Source: Planctomycetota bacterium (lineage in GTDB: Bacteria > Planctomycetota > UBA8742 > UBA2392). Taken from it: 64,000 bases of DNA. The notes beneath the pieces are model-generated. The model was not told the origin of the DNA. It was given only the letters and a program-made list of their open reading frames with translations, and ran no database searches. The translations under genes and the position numbers were made by a program. Numbering within the stretch: position 1 is the stretch's first letter; each line of letters starts with the position of its first letter. Positions 24,025 to 32,633 of the stretch are shown here, piece after piece. The DNA lies in the NCBI GenBank assembly GCA_019636215.1, contig JAHBXZ010000008.1, positions 149,275 to 213,274 of the forward strand, in the 5' to 3' direction.

Positions 24025-26973
24025 TCAGTTGCGCAGGCACCCCAGCAGGTAAGGCCCGGCCCGGAAAAACTGCGCAAAAGTGCTGTGGCGAATCGCGCTG
24101 TCGCCAATCGTCGTGGCCTGGATGTTGGACGTCTGCGCGACGAGCAGGCTTTGTGCCGCCGACTGCCAGTTGGAGCTGCCACTTGCCCGAAAGGCCCCGA
24201 CATATCCGGCGCCGATCATCAGGTTGGGCCCGCCAAAGTCGGTGGTGCCGCTGGGGGTTTCATAGAACCGGCCGAACTGCGGCACTGTCAGGTTGCCCAT
24301 ATAGACGCCTGCGTTAGTGCCCAGCAGCCAGTTCATGTGGCGCAGGATGTTGTCATCAACGCCCGCGTCGGCGCGGTTGCCCCTGGTGTACTCCAGTGCT
24401 TCGGCCATGTGCCCAAGCTGCCAGGCAGTGAAGTCGCCGCTGCTGTCTGAGAAGCCATTGCCGGAAGGATCGCGCGGGCTGACGGTATCCTGCCTGTCGC
24501 GAACCGCGGCCAGCACGTAAGCCCGCATGACGGCCGCGTCGGAATCGGCCGCGCCGTTGGCAACCTCGTAGGCCGTAGCAATGAACAGCGCGTTGCTCAG
24601 CCAGGTGTTGGGACAGGTCATGGTGCTGTTGACGCCGCCGTTGCCGGCATCAAAGAAGCGTTTCCAGGAGCCGCGCAGGTAGACGAAGATTTCCTTCAGG
24701 ACATCCAGGGAAAGCTGGTCGCCTGTCATGAGGTAGTGCTCGGACAAAAACGCGCCCTTGAACACATCCAGGTGATTTTCGCCCAGGTGGTAGTTGCCCA
24801 GGTCGTGCTGCTTGTTGTTGGGTGTGTAGCGCGTCTTGCCGCGCTGGCTGGCCTTGCCGCCGCTGACGGCCGGGTTACCCGCTTCGGTGTAGTCAAAGCG
24901 CAGGCCGATATCGGCATGGATTACATCAACATCGCGGAAGTGTCGGGCGGTTGAGTCAAACAGTTTGAACATGCCGATGTTGCCACTGCATGCAAACCAG
25001 CTCAGCGCTGTGCGGCTGATTTCCCAGTGGTTGTTCTCCCAGCCGTCGCCGGGCGAAAAGGTCTTGCCGTCGCCGTAGTTCCAAAAACCATACTCGTGGC
25101 CGGTGGCAGTACCGTTGCCGTCGGAACGGTCAAAGAGAATGTCTCCATAGTGGCTGTTCAGTTCGGCCAGGTAGGCAGTCATGGCCGCCTGGGCTGAACT
25201 GATGACATCGGCGACGCTGCCCAGCGTGTCGTTGGTGGCGCCGATCTGCCCGTACACCCGTGTTGCCGCGTTGTGTTTGGGTGCGATCACCCCCAGGGGC
25301 GCATCGTTCAGGATGTTGGCGTATACGCCCGCCAGGTTGGCATCGGTTGAGCCCACGCGGTCAAAGCCCAGCAGCATTTCGTGGGTGCGCATGGCACCGG
25401 CAAACACCTGCATCGGCCAGGTGCCGGCCGGCCACAGGCCTAGCCGCATCACGCCATCGCCCTGCATACGCAACTGCTTTGGGTACATCTGCCAGAAGTC
25501 TCGCACCACGGTGGTTGCGCGCAGGTTCAGCCCGGTCATCTGCATCCAGCCGGGGGCCTTCTGGCCACTGGCCGAGAGTTTGCCGGTAATGGCATAGGCG
25601 ATGTTCGCGTCTGTCTGGTTGGGCCACACATTCTGCAACGGGTCGCTGCTTCCGTCGCCGGTGCCGACATTGAACCCCGGCGGCTGCGGGTTGTTGGGGT
25701 CTGTCGCGTCATGCGTGCCGGTGTAGCCCTGCTGCAGGTCCATGAATTCGGCGCCGGTCAACGTCTGCGCGGCGTGCGTGGCCGGGTGCCCGCCGATCAG
25801 CGCGCCGGCGGTGCCCGTGCCAAGCGCCAGCGGCAGGTCGAACTCCACCGCATCGGCGGTGGTAACCTGGGCAAGCTGCGCGGCTGCGGCGGCCGGTGTG
25901 GCGGCGGCAACGCCGTGGCCGGTCATGTTGCGGAAGCTGTAACTGACCCTGACCAGCGGCAGGTTCGCCCACGACGTTATGCGAACAATGAAGTTCAACT
26001 TGTCCTGGCCCAGGGTGGTGTTGCGGTGAACGCCTTCTACCACCACCGTCGCGCGGATTGGGCCCTGCTCTTCGACAACTATGCGCGTTGGGGCAATCTG
26101 GTCCATGCGGAATTGGTTGGCGCCCTCGGTGATTACCACGCCGCGGGCGGCCGCTGTGTCCAGGCACTGGTCGTCTACCTGGCCGTCGTTGTCGCGATCC
26201 ACCAGGATGCTTTCAAACAACCGGAACGCCGTCTTGCTGACGGTCCATGACAGGTTGCCGGTGCGCACTTCGATGGTGCTGGCGCCGTTGATCACCTGAA
26301 GGTTGCTGGTGGAGGCACTGCCGGTGCCACCGTTGTTCAACTGGTAACTGCCCACGCCGCCGGTGCCGGAGAGGTCGGCAATGAAATCCACCAGCACCCA
26401 GCGGATTGAGTTGTCTGGCCAGCGCGAAGTTACACGGAACTGCGCGGGCACATCCGTCAGTGTGGTTGTCTGCAGTCGAAGCTGGTTCACGTTACCGTGC
26501 AGGGCCGGTGGCAATGGCACGCCGATCGTGACCGGCGCGGCCGCAGCCTGCCAGCCATTCTGCGACTTGACATCAATCCGCACCGGAAATGCCCCGAACA
26601 CCGGCGCGACGGTAAGCAGAACGGTTGCCGTGGAACTTACCGTGGGGTCAGCCGTGCTGGTGGCCATGATGGTTACGTTGGCGCTTGTGGGCATAGCCAC
26701 GGGTGCGGAGTAAAGCCCCGCGCTGTCGATCGTGCCGTTGTTGACGCCGCCGACGACCGACCAGGCCACGCCGCCCGGGCCGCCGCTTCCCCCGCCCTGC
26801 ACGGTGGCCGTGAACTGGCGTTGCGTGCCAAGTTGAACCTGCACGGCAACGGGGCTTACAGAAACGACAATCGGCGCTGGTGCGGCGCTGGATCCAGGCG
26901 GGTTGCCGCCGGCACCACAGGCCGCAAGCAACACCAGAAAACACGTTGAAACCCAAGGCAGGACTTGGCGCAT
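24025..26973 (-). CDS. lipoprotein with Ig-like domain and PcRGLX/YetA-type lyase-like region
   Basis: This 982-residue exported lipoprotein has a signal peptide and lipobox LAAC (Cys19), a bacterial Ig-like domain (about 31-115, including GTIDSAGLYSAPV), then a region resembling the N-terminal RIFT-barrel domain of exo-rhamnogalacturonan lyase-like (PcRGLX/YetA) proteins (VPAQFRVTSRWPDNSIRWVL). The rest (about 300-980) is rich in aromatics and looks like an alpha/alpha-barrel enzyme domain (NYHLGENHLDVFKGAFLSEH). It may cleave pectin-like or other acidic polysaccharides at the cell surface. This rests on remembered family pattern, not a search. The start at 26973 is supported by CGGAG 5 nt upstream. 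Confidence 0.65.
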   Translation of the reverse strand: MRQVLPWVSTCFLVLLAACGAGGNPPGSSAAPAPIVVSVSPVAVQVQLGTQRQFTATVQGGGSGGPGGVAWSVVGGVNNGTIDSAGLYSAPVAMPTSANVTIMATSTADPTVSSTATVLLTVAPVFGAFPVRIDVKSQNGWQAAAAPVTIGVPLPPALHGNVNQLRLQTTTLTDVPAQFRVTSRWPDNSIRWVLVDFIADLSGTGGVGSYQLNNGGTGSASTSNLQVINGASTIEVRTGNLSWTVSKTAFRLFESILVDRDNDGQVDDQCLDTAAARGVVITEGANQFRMDQIAPTRIVVEEQGPIRATVVVEGVHRNTTLGQDKLNFIVRITSWANLPLVRVSYSFRNMTGHGVAAATPAAAAAQLAQVTTADAVEFDLPLALGTGTAGALIGGHPATHAAQTLTGAEFMDLQQGYTGTHDATDPNNPQPPGFNVGTGDGSSDPLQNVWPNQTDANIAYAITGKLSASGQKAPGWMQMTGLNLRATTVVRDFWQMYPKQLRMQGDGVMRLGLWPAGTWPMQVFAGAMRTHEMLLGFDRVGSTDANLAGVYANILNDAPLGVIAPKHNAATRVYGQIGATNDTLGSVADVISSAQAAMTAYLAELNSHYGDILFDRSDGNGTATGHEYGFWNYGDGKTFSPGDGWENNHWEISRTALSWFACSGNIGMFKLFDSTARHFRDVDVIHADIGLRFDYTEAGNPAVSGGKASQRGKTRYTPNNKQHDLGNYHLGENHLDVFKGAFLSEHYLMTGDQLSLDVLKEIFVYLRGSWKRFFDAGNGGVNSTMTCPNTWLSNALFIATAYEVANGAADSDAAVMRAYVLAAVRDRQDTVSPRDPSGNGFSDSSGDFTAWQLGHMAEALEYTRGNRADAGVDDNILRHMNWLLGTNAGVYMGNLTVPQFGRFYETPSGTTDFGGPNLMIGAGYVGAFRASGSSNWQSAAQSLLVAQTSNIQATTIGDSAIRHSTFAQFFRAGPYLLGCLRN

Positions 26974-27217
26974 AGAGGCTCCGTAATCAACACCGGGCGG
27001 CCAATGGCCGCCGCCGGTCCCAAGCCTGAAGGGGTACGCCCCGCCATTGTGAGCGAAAACCGTTCTTCGTGCCAGACCCTTCGAAGCTTCGGTGCAGGAA
27101 GGATTTGCGAATCGGCCGGCCGGGCGCATTCATTCGCAAGGATTTGCCCCATGCCAACTCGTGGGTTAAGCTTTGTGTGCGTAGCAACGGCCCCTTGGCC
27201 CCTGTTCGAGACTTGGC

Positions 27218-27910
27218 ATGAACTCCTTTGCCGGCGAGGCCGACGCTTGGGTACGTCGTGCCCTGTTGGACGCCCGTGCGGAGCATCGGTCGACAGCCTT
27301 CTGGCACCTTGGCGTGGCGGTGGTGTCTACGGTTGCCTGGTTTGTGGGGACCACCGGTGTGTACGGCACGCCTTACTTCATACTGGGGTTTGCGGGCATT
27401 CCATTTCCATTTCATCCCGTTGTGTTCGGCGGCCTTTGGGTGTTGGCGCAGAACCTGGTGTATCCGTTTGTGCGGCGCCGTCCGCGGCCAGGCTATGTGT
27501 TTGCCAGGGCTGCCGACACGGACGAAATCGTTGCCCAAGGCCCGCCGCGCCAGTCGGCCGACGCGGAGTCCTTCGGGCAGGATCACGGGTTTTCATTTCT
27601 ACGCAGCTATGCCGGCGTCTACTTCTACGCGCAGATCGCCATGCATGAGGCGTGGCGCGGTTTCGCAGCGGCCCGGGCGGTTCGCAGGCTGGATGCCCCG
27701 GCTCTGGCACGATTGGTAGAGCTGCTGACACAGCGGCCAGGCAAGGTGCCGTTCTCGGAAATCTCCAAGGCAATGCCGGATGCCGACCTGCCTGGGCTGC
27801 TGGCTCAGGCGGTGACCTTGCCGGGGATTCACATCCACACACAGGAGCCGCAGGGCATATCGCTGACGGACGCAGCCACCGAAGCCGTGCTGGTCTCGGG
27901 TGTGGCGTAG
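27218..27910 (+). CDS. hypothetical membrane protein
   Basis: I do not recognise this 230-residue protein. Two hydrophobic segments near residues 30-48 and 60-80 suggest a membrane hairpin (FWHLGVAVVSTVAWFVGTTG and FHPVVFGGLWVLAQNLVYPF). The remainder is soluble and contains a helical region near 155-200 with a winged-helix feel (LARLVELLTQRPGKVPFSEI). It starts a run of four plus-strand genes of unknown function. The 244-bp divergent gap upstream (26974-27217) contains inverted TTGCGAAT/ATTCGCAA sequences but nothing else I can name. Confidence 0.6.
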   Translation: MNSFAGEADAWVRRALLDARAEHRSTAFWHLGVAVVSTVAWFVGTTGVYGTPYFILGFAGIPFPFHPVVFGGLWVLAQNLVYPFVRRRPRPGYVFARAADTDEIVAQGPPRQSADAESFGQDHGFSFLRSYAGVYFYAQIAMHEAWRGFAAARAVRRLDAPALARLVELLTQRPGKVPFSEISKAMPDADLPGLLAQAVTLPGIHIHTQEPQGISLTDAATEAVLVSGVA

Positions 27911-27937
27911 TGGCTGTTGCCTGGTTGCGGTGTGCAC

Positions 27938-27943
27938 TATTCT
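27938..27943 (+). promoter_or_regulatory. -10-like box TATTCT
   Basis: TATTCT lies 7 nt before the ATG at 27951 and no Shine-Dalgarno is present. The box overlaps no other feature and would give a near-leaderless transcript. Confidence 0.35.
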
Positions 27944-27950
27944 GCGGGTC

Positions 27951-29093
27951 ATGACCTTGCCCGGCGAGATTCTCCGTTTGCTGCCACCTGGCCTGGCGGT
28001 GCAGGCAACGGCGGCGGTTTCGTGCAGTCCTGCCAGTTCCGTGGGGGAAACACGGCTGGTCTTGGCTGACAGCCGGCTGTTCGCGTTTGTCCGCGAGTCG
28101 CTGATCGGCGAGTTCGCCCAGCTTGCGCTGGACCCCGCGTTCCCGGTGCGACTGGTGGGGGATGACTTTTCGACCGTACTGCAACTCCGCCCGGAGAATG
28201 CCCCGTCCATTGATCTGCGTGTCAGCACTTTCGAGCGCGCGGATGTTGCCAGGCTGCTGGCGCTGCTACCGGCAGATGCCGGCGCTGCCACTGTGCCCGC
28301 CGCACCGCAGGCTGCTTCAGCGCCACCTGGCCCGGTTCAGGGCTCGGTGCAACCTGTGGTTCCTGACTCAGCTGCCGCCATGGCCCCAGTGCAATCCAGC
28401 GTTCTGTTGCCGCCGCCAATGCCTCAGCCGCCAACGTTGCCGCCAGTTCTGCCAACAGCCGTGGCCGGCAAGAAAGAGCTCAAGGATGAGTTCTCGGGCG
28501 AGTTGCCGTTCCTTACCGGCTGTCTGCCGGGACTCATCATCTGGATTGGTGCGACAGTCGGCTTGTGGTTCCTGGAGGAAGCACTGCGTTTGCTGTTGGC
28601 CGAGGAAACCAACTGGAAGTTCTGGCTGTTTGGCGTGGCAGAAGTCGTGGGCAAGGCAATCGCCATCGCGGCAGGCCTTGCGGCCGCCATAGGCGCAGGC
28701 GTGCTGCTGGATGACTGGAACTTCCGCACCAATCGGTCAGGTCGCGTGACCATTCGAAACGGCCGGCTGGTTGTGCTTGCGCCGAAACTTGCCTGGAAAG
28801 TGGACCTGCCCCTGGCTGGTGCCACAGTGGAGTTTCAGTGCCAGCCCAAGCAGGCGCAGGAGAACCAGCAGCCGGAACAACAGCAGTTTTCTGCGCTGAT
28901 CAAGGTGTCCAGCCGCGGTGAATCGGTTGGCATCAGCATCAACAGCATCACATGGAAGGAGATCGCAAGTTCACGTTGGCAAGGTGTTGCCACGCTGACC
29001 AAACCACCGCTGTGCCTGCCGATGCTGAGTTACAACTTCGGGCCGATGTCTCATCGGCTTGTGCGAGAGCTTGATTACAGGGCCACGCGATGA
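27951..29093 (+). CDS. hypothetical membrane protein with Pro/Ala-rich linker
   Basis: I do not recognise this 380-residue protein. An N-terminal domain of about 105 residues is followed by a Pro/Ala/Gln-rich linker (about 106-175) and two hydrophobic segments (about 190-215 and 230-255). A C-terminal beta-rich domain has the pattern RVTIRNGRLVVLAPKLAWKV and then TWKEIASSRWQGVATLT. That C-terminal domain resembles the equivalent part of the next gene, so the pair may share ancestry. The start at 27951 is preferred over an earlier in-frame codon that would overlap the upstream gene. The stop overlaps the next start (ATGA). Confidence 0.62.
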   Translation: MTLPGEILRLLPPGLAVQATAAVSCSPASSVGETRLVLADSRLFAFVRESLIGEFAQLALDPAFPVRLVGDDFSTVLQLRPENAPSIDLRVSTFERADVARLLALLPADAGAATVPAAPQAASAPPGPVQGSVQPVVPDSAAAMAPVQSSVLLPPPMPQPPTLPPVLPTAVAGKKELKDEFSGELPFLTGCLPGLIIWIGATVGLWFLEEALRLLLAEETNWKFWLFGVAEVVGKAIAIAAGLAAAIGAGVLLDDWNFRTNRSGRVTIRNGRLVVLAPKLAWKVDLPLAGATVEFQCQPKQAQENQQPEQQQFSALIKVSSRGESVGISINSITWKEIASSRWQGVATLTKPPLCLPMLSYNFGPMSHRLVRELDYRATR

Positions 29094-29698
29094 ATGACTG
29101 CACCGTGATTCATGCGCACATTCCAAGCTGGCGAACCACATGGCCCGCGTTTGGCCTGGCTACAGCGTTCATCGTGGTCTTGTGGATAGGCCTTACCATA
29201 GGGCTTTCGGAGCAATACAAGGCCAGTGCCACGCTTGAGCAGCGCGTTGCGATGCTGTGCGTGGCGGTTGGCGTGCTGGATTGGTGGATCATCAGGAAAG
29301 TGCTGTTGAACGGCGCGCGCACCGGGAACCACTGCGGACGCATCGTGCTTGGGCATGAAGACCTGCAGGTCCTTGGCCCGAGAGGCGCCTGGAAAGTTGC
29401 GGGCCCGATGGTTGCGGTGCAGGCGCGGTTCATGGTCCTGCCTGCATCACTGAGCAACCGTGCGCCGGACGACTTCTCAACCAGCGCCGATGCCTATGTG
29501 GAGCTTACTGTAGGCACTGAGTCCGCGCACGTGTTGTGCCAGAGATTTACGGGCAGCAAGTCCAGCTTCGCTCGCACCACGTGGGAGGTGATTGCCGAAC
29601 GCCCGGCAAGCCCGCGTCAGCTGGAGATCGGCAGCAACGAGTTCGCCAACCTGATCGGCCACCTGTCGGCGGCCAAGGGAAGGCAAGCAGGCCCGTGA
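29090..29698 (+). CDS. hypothetical membrane protein, paralogous domain to upstream gene
   Basis: This 202-residue protein has two membrane helices (about residues 17-40 and 50-70) and a soluble C-terminal domain. That domain has the same order of motifs as the upstream protein (GRIVLGHEDLQVLGPRGAWK, then a short beta stretch and FARTTWEVIA). It is not a named family to me. The ATG overlaps the preceding TGA, which indicates coupled translation and probably a shared complex or membrane location. Confidence 0.65.
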   Translation: MNDCTVIHAHIPSWRTTWPAFGLATAFIVVLWIGLTIGLSEQYKASATLEQRVAMLCVAVGVLDWWIIRKVLLNGARTGNHCGRIVLGHEDLQVLGPRGAWKVAGPMVAVQARFMVLPASLSNRAPDDFSTSADAYVELTVGTESAHVLCQRFTGSKSSFARTTWEVIAERPASPRQLEIGSNEFANLIGHLSAAKGRQAGP

Positions 29699-29757
29699 TG
29701 CCTGCGCCCGCAAAGACAGTTCCGGCTGCTTTGCTGCCGGCTTAGACTTGCGGACTC

Positions 29758-31077
29758 ATGGCCCAGACTGCTGAATCAGTTTACCTGTTCCGGCACGCGG
29801 TGATGCGTGACGCGGCGTATCAGCTTGTGCTGCCAAGCCAGCGGGGCCGTCTGCACCGGGTCGCGCTGGAAGCACTGGAGGACGTCACGCCGGATCACGC
29901 CCGTGACGCCATTGCGCTGGAGCTTGCCCAACATGCGGAAGTCGCGTCGACTTCCCGTGAGACAAACTCTGCCCAACATGCCGCAAAGGCCCTGCATTAC
30001 CTGCTGCGTGCCGGCGAACATCTCGAGCGCGACTTTGATCTGGTCGGGGCTACCGATGCATTCGCCCGGGCCTCTGTGCTGGCGCGAGGCCGGCCCGAGG
30101 CTGAACAGGCACGTCTGCGACAGGCCACGCTGCTGCGCAAGACCGGACATCTTGCCAGGGCGCGCGATGTGCTGGCGCAGCTGGACCCGACATCGCATCG
30201 CGTTCAGTCAGAGCTCGGGCATGTGAAACTGGCGCAAGGGCAAGTGGACGCGGCCACCGCCAGTTTCGAGCAGGCGGTGAAGGAACTTCGCAAGGGAAGC
30301 GATTCCGTTGCACTTGGACAGGCGCTGGGGAACCTTGCCAGCGCGCTGCACGCCAAAGGGAACCTGGAAGGTGCCGAGGCGCTGTTTGCGGAGGCTGACC
30401 CGCTGCTGAGGGAAGGCACAAACGTCGTGCTTCGCGCCAATCGCGCCAAGCTGATGATGGACACCCAGGGCCACGCCAGCGCATTGCGGGCGAACCGCGA
30501 GCTGGTGGATGAATCCCGCAACGCTGGCGACCTGTATTCGCTGGCGTCCCTGTTGATCAACCTGGGGATTCTGCAACACCGTGTGCCGGACGCAGACGGA
30601 GCACGCAAGAGCTACCTGGAGGCCGGCGACCTCGGCCGCAAGCTGGGCTCACGCCTGGTCGAGCAAGTCAGCCTGGCCAACCTTGCGGCGCTGATGATCG
30701 ACCTGGAGCACAATGATCAGGCCCACGTCGCGCTCGATCGCAGTCTTGAGCTGGCCCGCGAGATTGGCGACCGGCGAGGTGTAGTCACGGCGCTGGTCAA
30801 CCTGGTTCATCTCTCGGCCCGCATGCAGCTGGACCCCCGCAGAGTTCACAAGTTGTTGCGTCAGGCCCAATCGGAAGTCCGACAGGTGGGGGACCCGGTG
30901 CTGGCTGCGTCGGTGCTGGCAACCAGGGGCATGCTGGCCGCCGACCGAGGGCGCGAGGCAACGGCGCGCCGGATTCTGGCGCGGGTGGAGTCGCTGGTGA
31001 AGCGTGCCGGGCTGCACCAGGATTCCCAGGCCGCCAGCCACACGGCAATCCTCAGAAGCAGGCTCGCGCCGCAGTAG
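29758..31077 (+). CDS. TPR-like repeat protein, possibly a truncated AAA/LuxR-type ATPase
   Basis: This 439-residue, all-helical protein has TPR-type repeats from about residue 75 to the end (for example LGNLASALHAKGNLEGAEAL and ANLAALMIDLEHNDQAHVAL). The first 40 residues (YLFRHAVMRDAAYQLVLPSQ, then RGRLHRVALEALE) match the segment that joins the ATPase and TPR parts of large adenylate-cyclase or LuxR-type signalling ATPases. Here the frame begins at that segment, and an in-frame TAG just upstream prevents extension. It therefore looks like the C-terminal part of such a protein, either a relic or a domain that now stands alone. A TAGACT box lies 9 nt before the ATG. Confidence 0.7.
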   Translation: MAQTAESVYLFRHAVMRDAAYQLVLPSQRGRLHRVALEALEDVTPDHARDAIALELAQHAEVASTSRETNSAQHAAKALHYLLRAGEHLERDFDLVGATDAFARASVLARGRPEAEQARLRQATLLRKTGHLARARDVLAQLDPTSHRVQSELGHVKLAQGQVDAATASFEQAVKELRKGSDSVALGQALGNLASALHAKGNLEGAEALFAEADPLLREGTNVVLRANRAKLMMDTQGHASALRANRELVDESRNAGDLYSLASLLINLGILQHRVPDADGARKSYLEAGDLGRKLGSRLVEQVSLANLAALMIDLEHNDQAHVALDRSLELAREIGDRRGVVTALVNLVHLSARMQLDPRRVHKLLRQAQSEVRQVGDPVLAASVLATRGMLAADRGREATARRILARVESLVKRAGLHQDSQAASHTAILRSRLAPQ

Positions 31078-31113
31078 ACTTGCCGCGGCGCGAAGTCTGT
31101 GGCCGATGCTTGC

Positions 31114-32235
31114 TCAGGCTTTGGAGGCCGCCAGCTTTTCGGCCTCGGCCCGTTCTTTTTCCATCTTGTGAAGTTCGATCATCAGCTCATCGACAAGCTT
31201 TTCGTTGGGCACGCGGCGCAGAATCGTTTCGCCCTTGAACAGATAGCCCGCGTCTTTGGCGCCGGCGATGCCCAGGTCGGCCTCGGCGGCTTCGCCGGGG
31301 CCGTTTACGATGCAGCCCAGCACACTGACCACAATGTTGCCGGTGTAGTCTTTCAACCGTTCCTGCACCTGTCGGGCCAGCGTTTCCACGCCGCCGTCTA
31401 CTTCGTCGCGGCCGCAGCTCGGGCAGGCCACGATCTCGACGTTCTTCTTGCGCAGCCGCAGCGCGCTGAGAATCTCGTAGCCGACATCCACTTCATCAAG
31501 CGGGTCGCCGGTGATACTGACGCGGATCGTGTCGCCAATGCCCTCGCCCAGCAGCGTGCCCAGGCCGATGCTGGACTTTACCGTGCTGGCCTGCAGCATG
31601 CCGGCTTCGGTCACGCCCAGGTGGATGGGCACATCGGTTTCTTTGGCAAAGCGGCGGTTGGTGTAGATGGTGGTCAGCACGTCGCTGGACTTGAGCGAAA
31701 CCTTGAAGTTGTGAAACCCCCATTTGTCGAAGGTCTCGCACCAATTGATGGCGGTGTCGACCATCAGGTCGGCCATCTCGTGCTCCATGTCGTTCTTAAC
31801 CTCCAGACCTTTGCGGGGCATGATGCTGCCGCTGTTGACGCCAATGCGGATCGCCGCGCCCTTGTCTTTGGCCAGGTCAACAATCTTGCGCACAAGTTCC
31901 AGCTTGATGTTGCCTGGGTTGATGCGCACGCACTGGATGCCGGCTTCCAGCGCCTTGAGGGCAAGCCCGGGCGCGAAGTGAATGTCGGCAATGATCGGCA
32001 CGCGCGACCCGGCAATGATGGCCGGCAGCGCATTGGCGGATTTTTCGTCGGGGCAGGCCACGCGCACAATGTCTACGCCCTTTTCCTGTGCGCCGCGGAT
32101 CTGCCTGAGTGTGCCTTCGACATCGTGCGTTTTGGTTTTGGTCATAGTCTGCACGGCGACCAGGTGGTCTCCGCCAACCGGGCGGGTGCCGACAGTGCAG
32201 GTGCGGGTCTTGCGACGATCAACCTTGAAGGCCAC
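31114..32235 (-). CDS. ispG: 4-hydroxy-3-methylbut-2-enyl diphosphate synthase
   Basis: IspG (GcpE) is the [4Fe-4S] enzyme that makes HMBPP in the MEP isoprenoid pathway. The 373-residue product has the TIM-barrel start (VGGDHLVAVQTMTKTKTHDV), the substrate region (IIADIHFAPGLALKALEAG, then RINPGNI), and the C-terminal iron-sulfur part with CPSCGR and GCIVNGPGEA holding the three cysteines and the conserved Glu. The GTG at 32235 is chosen because AGGAAA lies at ideal spacing and homology begins immediately after. The longer in-frame extension runs into a repeat region and is not coding. Confidence 0.95.
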   Translation of the reverse strand: MAFKVDRRKTRTCTVGTRPVGGDHLVAVQTMTKTKTHDVEGTLRQIRGAQEKGVDIVRVACPDEKSANALPAIIAGSRVPIIADIHFAPGLALKALEAGIQCVRINPGNIKLELVRKIVDLAKDKGAAIRIGVNSGSIMPRKGLEVKNDMEHEMADLMVDTAINWCETFDKWGFHNFKVSLKSSDVLTTIYTNRRFAKETDVPIHLGVTEAGMLQASTVKSSIGLGTLLGEGIGDTIRVSITGDPLDEVDVGYEILSALRLRKKNVEIVACPSCGRDEVDGGVETLARQVQERLKDYTGNIVVSVLGCIVNGPGEAAEADLGIAGAKDAGYLFKGETILRRVPNEKLVDELMIELHKMEKERAEAEKLAASKA

Positions 32236-32360
32236 GGGATTTCCTCGCGAGTCGTAACCGGCGCAGTCTAGCAGCGCCAAACGCCGGTGCCACAGGAGCG
32301 ACGAGAGCGGTGACTCCGAGGCATAGTCCCCAATCGCCACGCCGATGGGTACAAACTGCC
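32236..32360. other. intergenic spacer upstream of ispG
   Basis: The gap between ispG and the selenoprotein gene (32236-32633, about 400 bp) has no credible gene. It holds the ispG ribosome site, the inverted repeat at 32361-32517 and a terminator hairpin at 32580-32607. I see nothing else in this first part. Confidence 0.6.
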
Positions 32361-32517
32361 TTCTCTCGCAGAGGCGCAAAGACGCGGAGGACTGCAACGG
32401 CCTCTTGCGCCGGGCTTGTTGATGCGCGGTTACGGGTCGCACCCCGGTGCCGCAAATTCTGTTTCAGTACCTGGTTCGTCCCGTTTTCTTTCTCTGCGTC
32501 TCTGCGCCTCTGCGAGA
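32361..32517. repeat. inverted pair of CTCTGCG-type octamer repeats
   Basis: The left arm (32361-32391, with CTCGCAGAGGCGCAAAGACG) is a near reverse complement of the right arm (32491-32517, with CTCTGCGTCTCTGCGCCTCT). Units of about 8 bp repeat in tandem. The 100 bp between the arms are non-coding. The overall span (157 bp) is almost the same as that of the heptamer pair at 12503-12657. Confidence 0.75.
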
Positions 32518-32579
32518 TCCCGTTGTCTGCGTCAAGCTGCGGTCACACGAACAGCACTGTCGCCAGTTGCGAACAATTG

Positions 32580-32607
32580 AAAGGGCCCGCCTGATGGCGG
32601 GCCCTTT
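32580..32607. terminator. terminator after selenoprotein gene
   Basis: AAAGGGCCCGCC-TGAT-GGCGGGCCCTTT forms a perfect 12-bp stem whose ends supply A and T runs on both strands. It lies 26 bp beyond the selenoprotein stop codon, as expected for a rho-independent terminator. Confidence 0.85.
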
Positions 32608-32633
32608 TGTTGCCAGGTCCTTTCCTTTCACGC

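Noticed and set aside
32236..32442. Longer N-terminus of IspG
   Set aside because: It is composed of repeat and intergenic DNA; the GTG at 32235 has a proper ribosome site and matches the family start.
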